Assembly: GCA_902786265.1 (NCBI GenBank)
Contig: CADACE010000007.1
Location: 62,001-126,000 of the forward strand
Length of the DNA: 64,000 nt
Direction of reading: 5' to 3'
DNA from: an uncultured Chloroflexota bacterium
Lineage (GTDB): Bacteria; Chloroflexota; Anaerolineae; Anaerolineales; Anaerolineaceae
Positions 43,364 to 52,191 of the stretch are shown here, one piece after another; position 1 is the stretch's first letter; each line of letters opens with the position of its first letter. A model generated the notes under the pieces. It was not told the origin of the DNA. It saw only the letters and a program-made list of their open reading frames with translations, and ran no database searches. A program made the position numbers and the translations under genes.

Positions 43364-44631
43364 TACGCTCCTCCTTCCTGATAGAGCTCAGGATCGGTCG
43401 GGGTTTTGCCGGACGGGTCGTGGACATAGACCCAGTCGCCGAGATTAGCCCAGTTATAAAGCCAGTGAGCGTCGCCGTTGGACATGTTTACGCAGCCGTG
43501 TGACTGTTCATAACCATACCATGCACGCCAGTATGCACCGTGGAAGGCGCGCAGCTGGTCGAAATACATGGTGAAGGGGACATCCTCCAGCCAGTAATAA
43601 TCTGATTGATCGGACTCGAACGCACCGGTCATGTTTTCGGCATCCACTTTTTTGTAAATCTGGAAAAGTCCCGGCTGGGTATAAAACGGTTTCATGCCGG
43701 TCGCGACCATGGCGGCATAAATCAGCTCATAATTTTCGTAGACCATCACCACCTGCTCAAGCAGATCGACTTCGATCCAGCGGCCGTTTGTGACCTCCGG
43801 CGGCGGTGTGGTGTTGACGTGAGCCGCGCGGAAATGGATGCGGTCGACCCACTGGTTTTCCCCGATGCGGAACCAGGTGGTATCTTTCGTCTCGATGGTT
43901 TCGTAACAGTTCACCACATCCTCACGGTTGTAATAAACCGAACTCATCCCTTTGTTATAGTCAGCTTCCAGATAAGGATTGCAGCCTTCCACGATCCAGC
44001 CGAAATCATATTCCGGCGTTTTTGTGAAGGTACGCCCCAGTGTTGACGTGGAAACCGCGGCAGGTGAAGCCCGCAGCCAGGAGTCCCTTCCTTTGGAACG
44101 TACATAGTGCCCGTTCCCGATATCGACGGTATCTGTATAGGATACGTAGCGGATCGCGCCGGGGGAAATGCTTCCGATCGGGTTGCTGCTGTTTGCCGCG
44201 TCTTCCGGAGAATTATACAGGTAGATGGTATCCTGATTGTCCGCGTTGATGCGGGCATACAGATAAGGGACATCCATCAATTCCGGGTCGATTTTCTTCC
44301 CGCTGAAAGGCGGTTCCGGATAAATGCCCCCTTTTTTCACATAGTCTGTCAGGTATTCCGACGGTCCCAGCGGATTGCAGTAGTCCGGTTCGATCAGATA
44401 AGCTCCCGGCAGGCAGAGAACATCCAGCCCGTTTCCGTCCGGGTCTGCCTCCTCAGCTTCTGCCGTGCTTTCCGCTGTCGGTGCCGGCTCCTGTGCAGGC
44501 ACTTCTGCCGCCGGTAAATCCTGCGCGCGGATATCTGCAGCAAAAACCGACAGGAGCATCAAGACCATCAGCACCGTAATTTTTTTATGCGGCAAAGAGA
44601 AAAATCTATTCCATTCATTTATCAAACTCAT
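43363..44631 (-). CDS. Exported L,D-transpeptidase (YkuD domain)
   Basis: A 422-residue exported protein: signal segment (KKITVLMVLMLLSVFAADIRA), an Ala/Glu/Pro linker, SH3-like repeats in the middle (DTIYLYNSPED..., TTWFRIGENQWVD) and a C-terminal YkuD domain with AFHGAYW and the catalytic SHGCVNMSN. It forms 3-3 crosslinks in peptidoglycan or attaches proteins. The ATG at 44631 has GAGAAG upstream; a longer frame begins at 44679. Many surface proteins in the window fit a thick, remodelled wall. Acetate kinase follows upstream on the same strand. Confidence 0.9.
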   Translation of the reverse strand: MSLINEWNRFFSLPHKKITVLMVLMLLSVFAADIRAQDLPAAEVPAQEPAPTAESTAEAEEADPDGNGLDVLCLPGAYLIEPDYCNPLGPSEYLTDYVKKGGIYPEPPFSGKKIDPELMDVPYLYARINADNQDTIYLYNSPEDAANSSNPIGSISPGAIRYVSYTDTVDIGNGHYVRSKGRDSWLRASPAAVSTSTLGRTFTKTPEYDFGWIVEGCNPYLEADYNKGMSSVYYNREDVVNCYETIETKDTTWFRIGENQWVDRIHFRAAHVNTTPPPEVTNGRWIEVDLLEQVVMVYENYELIYAAMVATGMKPFYTQPGLFQIYKKVDAENMTGAFESDQSDYYWLEDVPFTMYFDQLRAFHGAYWRAWYGYEQSHGCVNMSNGDAHWLYNWANLGDWVYVHDPSGKTPTDPELYQEGGA

Positions 44632-44689
44632 ATATTTACTTCTCACTTTAGACTTCCCGTTACATACATCGTAAATCAAATTTCAAATT

Positions 44690-45883
44690 TCATTTCTTAC
44701 TTTCCATTATCTCATTATAAATCGTCAGTTCTTCATTTGTCGGGATCACCCAGATTTGTATGCGGCTTTCGGGGGCGCTGATGCACGCTTCGCCTTTCAT
44801 ACCGTATGCCCTGTTGGCAGCGCGGTCCAGCTGTATTCCCATAAAATCGGCATCGGTGCAAACTGCTTCCCGCATTTTGGAAAATTTTACTCCGGCATCA
44901 TCGGTGAAAACCAGCGCATCCGCACCGTTCATCTGGTAAAGAAAGTTCCCGATATATCCCCGCAGCCGGTTGACATATACATGAAACGCCAGTTCACATT
45001 CTTTGTTCCCCTGTTCTGCTGCCCGGATAACTTCGCCGAGGTTGGAGGAAAAGGATGAAAGGCCGATCATACCGCACTTTTTGTTAAGGTAGTCGGATGC
45101 CTGATCCGGGGTCATCCCTTTGCGGACCATGTCAAGCACGATTTCCGGGTCCAGGTCTCCGCAGCGTGTCGACATCACCAGCCCGGCAACGGGAGAATAG
45201 CCCATGGAAGTGTCAACGGAATGTCCGTTTTGGAATGCGCAGACCGAGGAACCGCCCGTACCGAGATGGCACATGATCAGTTTGACCTGATCCAGCGGCT
45301 TGTTCATCAGTTCCGCGGCTCTCCGGCTGACGTACTGGTAGGAAAGGCCGTGGAAACCGATCTTATGCCAGCCGTATTTCTGCGCGTCAGACTGCGGAAT
45401 GGCATACGCGGTGTGTTCCGGGGCCATTTGTGAGTGGAAGGCCGTATCAAATATGGCGTACTGTGGGATCCCTGGCAGTTTTTCGAGACAGACCTCGATG
45501 ACGCTGTAGGAATTCGGATTATGGATCGGAGCAAGCGGCAGGCATTCTCGCAGTTTCGCGAGAGCCTCTTCATCCAGAAGAGCGGATTTTTTGAAATAGG
45601 GTCCGCCGTTGACAAAACGATGTCCGACCGCGTCGATCCGCACACCGTTTGTCTGCAGAACTTCAAGGATTTTTTCCGCAGCCAGGCGATGGGTGGAAAA
45701 ATCCGCTTCAATGCTGCCGGAAATATCATTGATCGTCCAATCCAGACATGCGGCGGATTTTGTTAAGGTTGCGACATTCCGCGCCTTGCCGAATGCCGCG
45801 ATATCCGGTTCACTACCGCCGTTTTGATGAAAAACCGTGAAACCCTGAGAGGAGCTGCCGCAGTTGAATATCAGTATGTTCAT
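44690..45883 (-). CDS. ackA: Acetate kinase
   Basis: A 397-residue ASKHA-fold kinase: NCGSSS at the N-terminus, FDTAFH, IGFHGLSYQYVSRRAAEL, CHLGTGGSS, and HSVDTSMGYSPVAGLVMSTR. These are acetate kinase signatures; the enzyme makes ATP from acetyl phosphate in fermentation. No phosphotransacetylase is adjacent. ATG 45883 begins MNILIFNCG as usual; the ribosome-binding site is weak. Acetate, propionate and butyrate kinases are close relatives, so some doubt about substrate remains. Confidence 0.9.
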   Translation of the reverse strand: MNILIFNCGSSSQGFTVFHQNGGSEPDIAAFGKARNVATLTKSAACLDWTINDISGSIEADFSTHRLAAEKILEVLQTNGVRIDAVGHRFVNGGPYFKKSALLDEEALAKLRECLPLAPIHNPNSYSVIEVCLEKLPGIPQYAIFDTAFHSQMAPEHTAYAIPQSDAQKYGWHKIGFHGLSYQYVSRRAAELMNKPLDQVKLIMCHLGTGGSSVCAFQNGHSVDTSMGYSPVAGLVMSTRCGDLDPEIVLDMVRKGMTPDQASDYLNKKCGMIGLSSFSSNLGEVIRAAEQGNKECELAFHVYVNRLRGYIGNFLYQMNGADALVFTDDAGVKFSKMREAVCTDADFMGIQLDRAANRAYGMKGEACISAPESRIQIWVIPTNEELTIYNEIMESKK

Positions 45884-46103
45884 AATCACCCAATCGATCC
45901 TTTTCAATCATTGCTGTTGTCCAAAGGTATCTGCCGGGAAACCTTTGGTGATCGTTTCCGCTGACAAATATCTACAAATACATTATAGCGTAAAACAGGA
46001 ATGACGGGAATTCAATCCGGACAGTTTCAATGTATACGGATGTTTGCAGAATTCCGGTACCTGAAGCACATTTGCGTGTAAAATAAAAAGAGGAGGCCTC
46101 CAG

Positions 46104-47177
46104 ATGAAAAGACAGAAAACGATCCTGATGAATTTATTGCTGGTGTTCGTTCTGTGTTTTGGCTTTTGTCATGCAGTCAGCGCACAATCGGACGCGGAGC
46201 CTTATATTGCTGTACATTCAGCGGAAGAATTGTCAGAGCTTTTTACAAAAGTTAAATCCTACCTGGATGAAAACGGTGAAAGATTGCTGCAGAGCCTTGA
46301 TGACACACAGAGCCGTGTTGTTACCCAGGCGCTTATCCGGTCCTGGGCTGTCGTCCAATATGAAGATGCGACACCGCAGCAGATCGATGATGCGTGGGAT
46401 GCGCTTTACAATATGTCGCTTTTCCTTGGGCTTGCTGCCGATCCGCAGGAATCATTTTCTTCCGGACTTCTTTTTGAGTACGCGGTTCAGCTGCTGGATC
46501 AGGAATATTATGATCTGCTTGCCGCATCCGGTGAAGACCCGGAAAATATCGAATACGCGGAGTACCTGCGCGGTGTCGCGGAAGGACTGGTGGAGACTCC
46601 GGAAGAATTCACCGCGGATGAAGTTCAGGATTACCTTTTTGAAATCTATCAGGAAACTTATCTGGCAGCCGGGTTGAAGGCCATCGCGCATACGGAAGCG
46701 CTGCCGCAGCCGGAAGATCTTTTCGCTGAAGAGCCCGGGACCGCAATGAGGCCGAACCCGGCGGTAAAGTATGATTCCGCGGAACCTCTGAACCGCATGC
46801 TCGGAATTGTCATGCCGGAACTGCCGGCGGATTTTGACGCGAAAACCGGATATTATTCGATCCTTGCGGATGTAGTCGCGGAAATCGAATATGATTTTCC
46901 TGATGACGGAAGGCTCGTCCTGCGCCTTTCTCCTGAAACTGAGGCTGATATCAGCGGTGTTTACGGAGCAGAATTCTTTAAGGATTGGGAAATTGCCGGG
47001 ACAATGGTTGAAGTTGACAAATATCAGGCTATGCTTATTGCCAAAGGGATCGTGAACACCGCGGATGAAAAACCTTACAGTTTTGCTGTGGACGCTGAAG
47101 GTTTGACCGAAGAACAATTCAATAAAGCGGTTGTTTACTTTGTGGAAAATTGCAGAAATCAAAAAGCCTTGAAGTGA
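46104..47177 (+). CDS. Secreted hypothetical protein
   Basis: A 357-residue protein with a signal peptide (LMNLLLVFVLCFGFCHAVSA), preceded by AGAGGAGG. The mature part is acidic and rich in helices with many Tyr/Glu (FEYAVQLLDQEYYDLLAASG), followed by an alpha/beta region with YSILADVVAEIEYDFPDDGR. No family was recognised. The TM2 protein gene follows 16 bases later, so they are probably co-transcribed. Confidence 0.65.
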   Translation: MKRQKTILMNLLLVFVLCFGFCHAVSAQSDAEPYIAVHSAEELSELFTKVKSYLDENGERLLQSLDDTQSRVVTQALIRSWAVVQYEDATPQQIDDAWDALYNMSLFLGLAADPQESFSSGLLFEYAVQLLDQEYYDLLAASGEDPENIEYAEYLRGVAEGLVETPEEFTADEVQDYLFEIYQETYLAAGLKAIAHTEALPQPEDLFAEEPGTAMRPNPAVKYDSAEPLNRMLGIVMPELPADFDAKTGYYSILADVVAEIEYDFPDDGRLVLRLSPETEADISGVYGAEFFKDWEIAGTMVEVDKYQAMLIAKGIVNTADEKPYSFAVDAEGLTEEQFNKAVVYFVENCRNQKALK

Positions 47178-47193
47178 AAAGGAAAGAATTATT

Positions 47194-47652
47194 ATGTATG
47201 ATTTTTTATCAAATCTCAATCTGTCTCAAAAAGGGGTCCTGATTTTCTGGAGTGTTTCGCTGTGCATATTCTTTATTTTTCTCGTGATTTTAGCAAGAAG
47301 AATTTCAATCGGAATAAAGGCATATGTTGAAAATAACGGAAGGATCAACCAATATCTCGCGGCTGTTCCCTCGGACCGTATCGGGACGGTCAATGCTGTA
47401 TATCAGAATACCAGAAAGCATTTATCCGGAGCGCTGCTCCTCTGTATCGTCGGCGGTACCTTCGGTTTTCAGCGGATCTATCTCGGGAAAAAGTCATCGG
47501 CCGTTTCCATGTTCCTCTTTTTCTGGACCGGTATTCCGACAATTATTTCCATCTTTGACCTGACTCTGATGCCAAAAACTATTTCAGAATTCAATCTGGG
47601 TGTGGTGGAATCTCTTTATAACCAGATTGCAGCCCCGAAGCTTGAGAATTGA
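47194..47652 (+). CDS. TM2 domain membrane protein
   Basis: A 152-residue protein with an N-terminal membrane segment (GVLIFWSVSLCIFFIFLVIL) and a C-terminal TM2 domain (LLLCIVGGTFGFQRIYLGKK, then MFLFFWTGIPTIISIFDLTL). TM2 proteins are small two-helix membrane proteins of unclear role. AAAGGAAAG precedes the ATG. It follows the secreted hypothetical protein closely. Confidence 0.8.
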   Translation: MYDFLSNLNLSQKGVLIFWSVSLCIFFIFLVILARRISIGIKAYVENNGRINQYLAAVPSDRIGTVNAVYQNTRKHLSGALLLCIVGGTFGFQRIYLGKKSSAVSMFLFFWTGIPTIISIFDLTLMPKTISEFNLGVVESLYNQIAAPKLEN

Positions 47653-47814
47653 GCGTAATCATTTGTTATCAGCTGTCCGGATCCGACCGGCAGCTGATAA
47701 CCGATGTCTGCCTGCCGAGGGCGAACCTCTATCATCTTTAATTCTTTATTCTTCATTCTTAATTTATAATAGGCTCTGACTTTTTAGTTGAATTTTACAA
47801 GAGAAGGTGCATCA

Positions 47815-49761
47815 ATGGATCTGAACGATCTCGAAAAAATCCGTGTAGAGAAAATCAATAAACTCAAAGAAAATCACATCGAACCTTATCCGACCCGTTC
47901 TTATGTGAACAGCACGATCCGCAAGGCTTGTGATGCTTTTGAAGCTGCTGAAGCGAAGGGCGAAACCGATACGACTGAATATATCATTGCCGGCAGAATG
48001 CGCAGCCTGCGTGTGATGGGAAAACTGGCGTTTACGCACATTGAAGATTCCACCGGCCGTCTGCAGCTTTTCCTCCGTGTGAATGAGATGGGTGAAAAAC
48101 TGCAATTCTTTAAGGATTACTTTGACCTTGGCGATTTTGTGGAAGCTAAAGGCACGATGATGCGCACAAAATCAGGCGAACTTTCCCTGCTGACGACGGA
48201 TATCCGCATGCTGGCAAAAGCTGTATCTCCGCTGCCGGCTGCCAAGGAAGAGATCGTTGACGGGAAAAAGATCAGCTATACCGGTTTGAACGATCCGGAA
48301 CTCCGCTATCGCCAGCGCTATGCCGACCTGGTCGTGAATGACGGTGTGAAGGATATTTTCCGCAAGCGCGCGAAAATCGTCAGCGCGATCCGCAGCTTTT
48401 TGGACAGCAATGATTTTCTGGAAGTGGAAACCCCGATCCTTCAGCCGATCTATGGCGGCGCCGCAGCTCGTCCGTTTGTGACCCATCATAACCAGCTGCA
48501 TCAGGACCTTTTCCTGCGCATTTCCTTTGAATTGTATCTGAAGCGTCTGCTGGTCGGCGGTCTTGACCGCGTTTATGAAATCGGCCGCGACTTCCGGAAT
48601 GAAGGCGTTTCCTACAAACACAATCCTGAATTCACCCAGGTGGAATTCTATTGCGCTTACTTCGATTACCTGAAGGTGATGGATTTTGTCGAAGAGATGC
48701 TGCGCTATACTGCCCAGCAGACTCTGGGTACGACACAATTCACCTACAACGGCATTGAAATCGATTTCGGCAAACCCTGGAACCGCGTGAACATGCGCCA
48801 GGGGATCATCGATACCGCCGGTATCGATATCGCTGAATATCCGACGACGGAAGCCCTGGCAGATGCCATGAAAGCAAAGGGCATCCAGTTCAAACCGGGC
48901 ACTCCGCGCGGAAAACTGATCGATCAGCTCGTCGGCGACTATCTGGAACCGACTTTTGTCCAGCCGACCTTCCTTTATGATTATCCGTGGGAAATCTCCC
49001 CGCTTGCCAAACGTAAGCCGGATGATCCTACAACCACCGAACGGTTCGAGGGCTTTGTCGCGGGTATGGAACTCTGCAATGCCTTCACCGAACTGAATGA
49101 CCCGATCGATCAGGAGATCCGCTTCCTGGAAATGGGCCGCTCTTACGATAAGGACGATGACGAAAATAACCCGATCGATGAAGATTACCTGCGGGCAATG
49201 CGCTACGGTATGCCTCCCTGCGGCGGTTTCGGTATGGGGATCGACCGCCTGACCATGCTGCTCACGGACAGCTCCACGATCCGTGAAGTGCTGCTCTTCC
49301 CGCATCTGCGGGACCGCGGCAACAGCGGGGATAATGAAGAAGCTGCCGCCCCGGCAGCTCCGGCAGCCGCTGCTGAAGAGAAAATCGATTTTTCCAACGT
49401 CGAAATTGAACCGCTTTTCAAGGATTTTGTCGATTTTGAGACTTTCTCCAAATCCGATTTCCGCGCTGTGAAAGTCAAGGACTGCGTGGCTGTCCCGAAG
49501 AGCAAAAAACTGCTGAAATTCACGCTGGATGACGGTACGGAAAATGAACGGACCATCCTGAGCGGCATTCATGCTTATTATGAACCGGAGACCCTGATCG
49601 GGAAAACGCTGGTAGCCATCGTCAATCTGCCTCCGCGGCCGATGATGGGGCTGGAATCCTGCGGTATGCTGCTTTCAGCGATCCATCACGAAAACGGCGA
49701 AGAGAAGCTCAACCTGCTGATGGTTGACCCGCACATTCCTGCCGGCGCGAAGCTGTATTAG
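47815..49761 (+). CDS. lysS: Lysine--tRNA ligase with fused C-terminal tRNA-binding domain
   Basis: A 648-residue class II LysRS. The OB anticodon domain (about 50-170), DPELRYRQRYADLVVN, motif 2 region EIGRDFRNEGVSYKHNPEFT and motif 3 PPCGGFGMGIDRLTMLL are intact through residue 500. After an Ala-rich linker (about 515-530) comes a 110-residue EMAPII/Trbp111-like domain (FSKSDFRAVKVKDCVAVPKS, then PPRPMMGLESCGMLLSA). Standard LysRS ends near 500. The added domain should raise tRNA affinity. GAGAAGGTG lies before ATG 47815. A terminator follows the gene. Confidence 0.95.
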   Translation: MDLNDLEKIRVEKINKLKENHIEPYPTRSYVNSTIRKACDAFEAAEAKGETDTTEYIIAGRMRSLRVMGKLAFTHIEDSTGRLQLFLRVNEMGEKLQFFKDYFDLGDFVEAKGTMMRTKSGELSLLTTDIRMLAKAVSPLPAAKEEIVDGKKISYTGLNDPELRYRQRYADLVVNDGVKDIFRKRAKIVSAIRSFLDSNDFLEVETPILQPIYGGAAARPFVTHHNQLHQDLFLRISFELYLKRLLVGGLDRVYEIGRDFRNEGVSYKHNPEFTQVEFYCAYFDYLKVMDFVEEMLRYTAQQTLGTTQFTYNGIEIDFGKPWNRVNMRQGIIDTAGIDIAEYPTTEALADAMKAKGIQFKPGTPRGKLIDQLVGDYLEPTFVQPTFLYDYPWEISPLAKRKPDDPTTTERFEGFVAGMELCNAFTELNDPIDQEIRFLEMGRSYDKDDDENNPIDEDYLRAMRYGMPPCGGFGMGIDRLTMLLTDSSTIREVLLFPHLRDRGNSGDNEEAAAPAAPAAAAEEKIDFSNVEIEPLFKDFVDFETFSKSDFRAVKVKDCVAVPKSKKLLKFTLDDGTENERTILSGIHAYYEPETLIGKTLVAIVNLPPRPMMGLESCGMLLSAIHHENGEEKLNLLMVDPHIPAGAKLY

Positions 49762-49771
49762 TACGAAATAA

Positions 49772-49812
49772 AGAGTGAGAAGGGAAAAATCCTCTCACTC
49801 TGTATTTTTTTA
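49772..49812 (+). terminator. Terminator of lysS
   Basis: AGAGTGAGA (49772-49780) pairs with TCTCACTCT (49793-49801), with one bulged base extended by GG/CC, followed by GTATTTTTTTAA. Confidence 0.8.
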
Positions 49813-49854
49813 ATCACCGGGTTTGTTTTTTCTGAGGATGCAATAGGTAAAAAA

Positions 49855-50529
49855 ATGGAAAAAATCAGTATCCTTTGGGATCTGGACGGAACGATCATTG
49901 ATTCGGCAGACCTCTATTATGAGGCCTACCGGCCTGTTTTTAAAAAGTATCATCTCGGACCGTTTGCCATGACAGAAGAGGAATACCGCTCCCGCTATTT
50001 CGGACAGGGAGTTGAGGTATGTCTCCGTGATCATATTGACGGGCCTGTCTCTGATGAGCAGATGGCTGCGATGAAGTGGGATTATCTGCTCGCGGCAAAC
50101 AAGCATCTGATGTCCTCTCCTGACGGCGGTATACGGCTTCTCCCGGGGGTGGAGGAAGTGATCAATGCGTTTTTTGAAAAGGGATATCCGATGGCGATCG
50201 CTTCCACGTCCTGGCTGCCAACGGTCGTTCACTCTTTGGAAAAAGTCGGTTTGCTGGAAAAATTTGCCAATATTTCTTCCGGATTTCTGCTCCCTTCCAA
50301 GCCCGCTCCGGACGTATTCCTTCTCGCGGCGGCTTTGAACCGTATGCCCGCGGACCGCTGTGTGGTTTTCGAGGATTCTCTGGCCGGCATGCGCGGCGCG
50401 AAGAACGCGGGCATGAAATGTGTCGGGATCAGTACGTCGGTGGATGTGTCGAAAATGATCGATGCTGATATCAGGATCGATTCCTATCCGGACCTGAAAA
50501 TTGAAGACGTAGAGCGGTTATTTGATTAA
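49855..50529 (+). CDS. HAD hydrolase, beta-phosphoglucomutase-like
   Basis: A 224-residue HAD protein with motif I WDLDGTIIDS, motif II in AIASTSW, motif III Lys in PSKPAPDVF and motif IV FEDSLAGMRGAKNAGMKCVG. The cap domain between residues 15 and 85 places it in the phosphatase/phosphoglucomutase group; substrate is unknown. An AGGT box precedes the ATG. It stands between lysS and the infC operon. Confidence 0.87.
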   Translation: MEKISILWDLDGTIIDSADLYYEAYRPVFKKYHLGPFAMTEEEYRSRYFGQGVEVCLRDHIDGPVSDEQMAAMKWDYLLAANKHLMSSPDGGIRLLPGVEEVINAFFEKGYPMAIASTSWLPTVVHSLEKVGLLEKFANISSGFLLPSKPAPDVFLLAAALNRMPADRCVVFEDSLAGMRGAKNAGMKCVGISTSVDVSKMIDADIRIDSYPDLKIEDVERLFD

Positions 50530-50608
50530 ATCGATTGATGAATGCGGTCATTTAGCTGAATTAATTGCTGATCAAGTGAAATATCACAGGTTTTAAGTAA
50601 TTATACCT

Positions 50609-50637
50609 TTGCAAAATTTGAATACTTATGGTATATT
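50609..50637 (+). promoter_or_regulatory. Promoter of the infC-rpmI-rplT operon
   Basis: TTGCAA (50609-50614), a 17-base spacer and TATATT (50632-50637), with the extended -10 TG at 50629-50630. It lies 70 bases before the infC start. Confidence 0.65.
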
Positions 50638-50706
50638 TTTCCATTGCGAAGTTTATTTCATCATGATTTGATTTATCATGAAGGAAATAAAATAAAGGAG
50701 TTAACT

Positions 50707-51339
50707 ATCAGTACACAAGATTTCCGCGTAAATGAGATGATCCGGATTCCGGAAATCCGCGTCATCGATAACCAGGGGAACAACCTGGGCGTTATGTCAA
50801 CCCGGGAAGCGCTGCAAATAGCGCGTGACCGTGATTTGGATTTGGTTGAAGTTTCACCCAATGCAAATCCGCCGGTATGCCGCATCATCGATTTTGGTAA
50901 GTTCCTGTATGAACGAACCAAGAAAGAAAAGGAAGCGAAGAAGTCTCAGGTCAAAATCGAGGTGAAAGAGATCCGCCTTCGCCCGAAGACAAATGACCAT
51001 CATCGTGGGTTCAAAACGCGCGACGCGCGGCGCTGGCTGTTGGAGAATAAAAAGGTCCGGGTCACCGTCCGTTTCCGCGGCCGTGAAATCACATATCCGG
51101 AGCTCGCGCTGGAAGACTTGAAGGAGATAGCGGAAGAACTTAGCGATATCGCGACGATCGAACAGGCGCCGGCGATGGAGGGACGTGTGATGAGCATGCT
51201 CATGTCCCCGAATCCCAAGAAGATCGCCAAATATAAGGCTGATCTGGCTGCCCATAACATTGTCGAGGAACCGTTCGATGAGGACGAGGAAGATATCGAT
51301 GAAGATGAAGACATGGATGAGGAAGAATCAGAAGAATAA
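50707..51339 (+). CDS. infC: Translation initiation factor IF-3, starting at ATC
   Basis: A 210-residue IF-3: (M)STQDFRVNEMIRIPEIRVID, VEVSPNANPPVCRIIDFGK, KEIRLRPKTNDHH and GREITYPELALEDL are family signatures. The start is ATC at 50707, since AAAGGAG ends 6 bases before it and the protein then begins exactly as IF-3 proteins do; no ATG or GTG fits. Rare start codons on infC let IF-3 repress its own translation. The protein carries an acidic tail of about 25 Asp/Glu residues, longer than usual. rpmI and rplT follow. Confidence 0.93.
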   Translation: MSTQDFRVNEMIRIPEIRVIDNQGNNLGVMSTREALQIARDRDLDLVEVSPNANPPVCRIIDFGKFLYERTKKEKEAKKSQVKIEVKEIRLRPKTNDHHRGFKTRDARRWLLENKKVRVTVRFRGREITYPELALEDLKEIAEELSDIATIEQAPAMEGRVMSMLMSPNPKKIAKYKADLAAHNIVEEPFDEDEEDIDEDEDMDEEESEE

Positions 51340-51360
51340 AGAATCAGAATAATTTTTTTC

Positions 51361-51388
51361 TTCACTGATTCAGAAAACCGTGTATAAT
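51361..51388 (+). promoter_or_regulatory. Possible second promoter before rpmI
   Basis: TATAAT at 51383-51388 with a weak -35 TTCACT at 51361-51366 (16-base spacer), within the infC-rpmI gap. GAATCAG and CTGATTC nearby can pair across a T-run and may form an attenuator. This could uncouple the ribosomal protein genes from infC. Confidence 0.45.
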
Positions 51389-51453
51389 ATCTAAGCTAAT
51401 CGAATGGCATTCAATTCTGGGTGCTGTTTAATTTTGTTGTAAGGAGTTTTGTT

Positions 51454-51684
51454 GTGCCACGCAAGCAGACTGCAGGAAAATATAAGTTGAAGACCCATAA
51501 GGCAACGTCCAAACGTTTCCGCCTGACCGGGTCCGGCATGCTGGTTCGCACGAAGGGTGGTAAGAGCCATTTCCGCCGCCGCACTTCCGACCGCACCAAG
51601 CTGCTTTTGTCTGAGATGGTCACCGTCGAAGGTAAGAAAACCATCGTCCGTGTGAAGCGTCTCGCTCCCTATATGGAGCATTAA
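51454..51684 (+). CDS. rpmI: 50S ribosomal protein L35
   Basis: A 76-residue basic protein starting at GTG, with MPRKQTAGKYKLKTHKATSK and the family's RTKLLLSEMV. AAGGAG lies 7 bases before the start. It belongs to the conserved infC-rpmI-rplT order. Confidence 0.93.
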   Translation: MPRKQTAGKYKLKTHKATSKRFRLTGSGMLVRTKGGKSHFRRRTSDRTKLLLSEMVTVEGKKTIVRVKRLAPYMEH

Positions 51685-51771
51685 TCGTTATTCATTAATT
51701 TTTTAGTACGGCTATCGGATGTTCACAACTGATCAGATGATCGACGTCCGAGGGTTCGTAAAGGAGTTTAT

Positions 51772-52122
51772 ATGGCACGTGTAAAGGGAGGTCCGCAAGG
51801 ACATCGCCGCCACAAGAAGTTATTGAAGAGTGCGGAGGGTTACGTCCTCACTCGCCGCAAGCTGTTCCGCCGCGCTAATGAAACCATGCTTACCGCTCTC
51901 TGGTATGCTTACCGCGACCGCCGCGTACGCAAGCGCGAACTGCGCAAACTGTGGATCGCAAGAATTAACGCAGCAGCCCGGCTCAATGGAATTTCCTACA
52001 GCCGCCTGATTGCCGGTCTGAAGAAAGCAAACGTTGTCCTGAATCGCAAGATGCTGGCTGACGTTGCGGTTCGTGACCCTCAGGCGTTCAGCAAGATTGC
52101 CGAAATCGCAAAAGCTGCATAA
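51772..52122 (+). CDS. rplT: 50S ribosomal protein L20
   Basis: A 116-residue protein: [41 protein letters not shown] and [14 protein letters not shown] are typical of L20, which helps early 50S assembly and represses the operon in many bacteria. AAAGGAG precedes the ATG. A terminator follows. Confidence 0.97.
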   Translation: MARVKGGPQGHRRHKKLLKSAEGYVLTRRKLFRRANETMLTALWYAYRDRRVRKRELRKLWIARINAAARLNGISYSRLIAGLKKANVVLNRKMLADVAVRDPQAFSKIAEIAKAA

Positions 52123-52133
52123 AAAATTAGCAA

Positions 52134-52164
52134 AAAAACAGCCCCGTCACGGGGTTGTTTTTTT
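52134..52164 (+). terminator. Terminator of the infC operon
   Basis: AACAGCCCCG and CGGGGTTGTT pair with a loop of three bases, followed by TTTTTT. An A-run on the other side makes it able to serve the converging racemase gene too. Confidence 0.85.
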
Positions 52165-52191
52165 TAATCGGATGTTCAGACCGGTTTCTGT

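Noticed and set aside
48172..49572. A 466-codon reverse frame inside lysS
   Set aside because: Antisense shadow of LysRS without recognisable domains.
51685..51771. A tRNA-like segment (GGGTTCG) between rpmI and rplT
   Set aside because: No acceptor or anticodon stems can be formed; it is too short for a tRNA.
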